64,000 nt of DNA from Stutzerimonas stutzeri (lineage in GTDB: Bacteria; Pseudomonadota; Gammaproteobacteria; Pseudomonadales; Pseudomonadaceae). This document shows, one piece after another, positions 62,599 to 64,000 of this stretch (its first letter is position 1; every line of letters starts with the position of its first letter). The notes under the pieces were generated by a model. It searched no databases and was not told the DNA's origin. It saw only the letters and a program-made list of their open reading frames with translations. The stretch is taken from NCBI RefSeq assembly GCF_002890915.1, contig NZ_POUT01000001.1, forward strand, positions 186,001-250,000. Reading direction: 5' to 3'. Position numbers and translations under genes: made by a program.

Positions 62599-64000
62599 TG
62601 GTCGAGCCCGCCGAGCCAGAGCAGCAGCGGTTCGCTGATCAGCGCCAGGCTCCACACCAGCAACCCCGGCAGCAGCGCCAGCCACTGCGCCAGGCGATCC
62701 GGATGAATACTCGGCGGATTCGGCCGCACACGGTCGAAGCCGTGGGCCAGCACGCGGAACACGTAGGCTGCGGACATCAGTGTGCCGAGCAGCACCGCCA
62801 GCACCCAGGGCCAGTGCTGGGGACGTTCGAACAGCGGCTGCAACAGCAGCCACTTGGCCAGGAAGCCACCACTGGGCGGCAAGCCGATCAGGCTGCCGCC
62901 GGCCACGGCGAAGGCCGTCAGCGCGACCGGCACGTTCTGGCTGGCGCCCTTCATGCCCTGCACACGGGTGCTGCCGAGAATGGTCTGCAGTTCGCCGGCG
63001 GCGAGGAACATCGACACCTTGGCCAGCCCATGGGTCAGCACGAACAACCACAGCGCCGCATGCAGACGCGGCTCCTCGAGGCGCAGCAGCAGGCCCAGGG
63101 CGAGCAACGCATAGCCGAGCTGGGCCACGGTGGAATAGGCCACCAGGCTCTTCAGCCGCGGCGCGCGCAGCGCCGACCAGCCTCCGGCGAGCAGCGCCAG
63201 CACACCGGCCGCGCCGAACAGCGCGCCGGCGTCGCGGCCGAGCGGCGCCGGCGCGACCTCGCTCCAGAGCAGCCAGAGGATGAACAGCGGCCCCTTGACC
63301 ACCAGCGCCGAGAGCAGTGCGCTGACCGCGGTCGGCGCGGCGGCATGCGCCGGCGGCAACCACAGGTGCAGCGGCCACAGCGCCGCCTTGAGCATCAGCC
63401 CCAGGCTCATCAGCAGCAGCGCCAGACGGGTCGGGGCGTCCGCCACGGCCAGCTGCGCCAGCAGTGCGATGTCCAGCAACCCGTAGCGCCCGTAGAACAG
63501 CGCCACGCCGAGCAGATAGGCGAGCGAAGCGGCCAGCGACAGCAGCAGGTAGTTCAGCGCCGGCCGCCAGGCCCTGCGCCCGGCCAGCGCCACCAGCGCC
63601 ACGGCCGCCAGGCCGAGCAGTTCCAGCGTCACATAGAGGTTGAACAGATCGGCCGACAGCCACAGCGCGGCCAGCGCCGCCTGCAGCAGGCAGGACAACG
63701 GCCAGTAGTCCTGGCCGCCGGCGGCATGCGGGATACGCGCCGCATACAACGCCACCAGCAGGTGCAGCCCGGCGCTGAACACCAGCAGCAGCGCCGCCAG
63801 CGGGGAAAGCTGGAAGCGGATCGCCAGGCCGCGTTCCCAACCGCCGATGTACAGCTGCTGCATGCCCTGCTCCATCGCCAGCTGCAAGGCCACGGCGGCG
63901 GCCAGCAGGCTGGCGAGGTTCAGCGCGATCACCCAGCGCCCGGCATGGCGCGGGCGCAGCAGAACCAGCAGCAGCGCGCCGGCCAGTGGCAACCACAGGC
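62595..64000 (-). CDS. MrpD/NuoM-like antiporter subunit 1, 5' end beyond window
   Basis: The visible 467 residues of a polytopic antiporter-family subunit; the frame is open to the right edge, so its start is outside. Family motifs are LYVTLELLGLAAVALVAL with the fifth-helix Glu, LMLKAALWPLHLWLPPAHAAAPTAVSALLSALVVKG, and KSLVAYSTVAQLGYALLALG. The last segment GLPPSGGFLAKWLL is the usual half-channel loop. Its stop overlaps the next subunit (ATGA). Other Mrp subunits (A, B, C, E, F, G) would be expected further to the right if this is a complete cation/proton antiporter operon. Confidence 0.87.
   Translation of the reverse strand, partial: LWLPLAGALLLVLLRPRHAGRWVIALNLASLLAAAVALQLAMEQGMQQLYIGGWERGLAIRFQLSPLAALLLVFSAGLHLLVALYAARIPHAAGGQDYWPLSCLLQAALAALWLSADLFNLYVTLELLGLAAVALVALAGRRAWRPALNYLLLSLAASLAYLLGVALFYGRYGLLDIALLAQLAVADAPTRLALLLMSLGLMLKAALWPLHLWLPPAHAAAPTAVSALLSALVVKGPLFILWLLWSEVAPAPLGRDAGALFGAAGVLALLAGGWSALRAPRLKSLVAYSTVAQLGYALLALGLLLRLEEPRLHAALWLFVLTHGLAKVSMFLAAGELQTILGSTRVQGMKGASQNVPVALTAFAVAGGSLIGLPPSGGFLAKWLLLQPLFERPQHWPWVLAVLLGTLMSAAYVFRVLAHGFDRVRPNPPSIHPDRLAQWLALLPGLLVWSLALISEPLLLWLGGLDQ

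Noticed and set aside
61102-63996. Apparent 964-residue fused antiporter protein
   Set aside because: The upstream 470 residues are the off-frame of the neighbouring subunit; the real start is ATG 62598 with an ATGA overlap.

Overview
The window is GC-rich bacterial chromosome with gene content and order typical of Pseudomonadaceae, most like the Stutzerimonas (Pseudomonas stutzeri) branch. The oprH-phoP-phoQ trio, ubiC-ubiA-phoB-phoR, rppH-ptsP-lgt-thyA and serA/ilvA/rpiA neighbourhoods all point there, as do the dispersed palindromic repeats. I saw no rRNA, tRNA, CRISPR array, prophage or complete insertion sequence. Most of the window is core metabolism and regulation, coded tightly on both strands.

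Layout. 1-2270: end of an FtsH-like membrane protease and a ZIP-type metal transporter. 2290-4280: lemA plus two TPM-domain genes. 4342-6403: LysR regulator divergent from a quinone-oxidoreductase-like dehydrogenase. 6421-10036: glutaryl-CoA module (class III CoA-transferase, glutaryl-CoA dehydrogenase, divergent LysR). 10046-12368: SCP2-like protein, HU protein, rubredoxin reductase and rubredoxin. 12482-21952: a complete glycolate operon glcD-E-F-G-B-A on the minus strand with divergent glcC; two identical-core FadR-type palindromes lie in the glcD/glcC gap. 22087-25771: ubiC, ubiA, phoB (Pho-box-like promoter) and phoR. 25971-30405: CNNM-type transporter, M23 peptidase, response regulator, tandem universal stress protein.

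30406-35439: a five-gene branched-chain-amino-acid-type ABC importer of unknown substrate behind a 437-base leader. 35652-43503: orphan ParA, thyA, lgt, TauE-like exporter, NRDE protein, ptsP, rppH and a HAD phosphatase. 43536-51481: membrane protein, ilvA, rpiA, YegP-like protein, SdiA-regulated-type protein, FAH-family hydrolase, then D-2-hydroxyglutarate dehydrogenase divergent from serA, two enzymes that work together in serine synthesis. A perfect 16-base palindrome lies in their shared promoter region.

51482-52553 is a 1-kb gene-free block: a terminator, then nested inverted-repeat arms enclosing a 121-base MITE-like insertion with perfect 12-base inverted ends and a 13-base near-perfect target duplication. 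52554-55116: two small exported low-complexity proteins and an OPT-family transporter. 55306-59448: CsgD-like regulator, oprH-phoP-phoQ with a phased GTTCAG array upstream of oprH, and a SnoaL-like protein. 59456-64000: three consecutive, translationally coupled MrpD/NuoM-like antiporter subunits, the last cut by the window edge.
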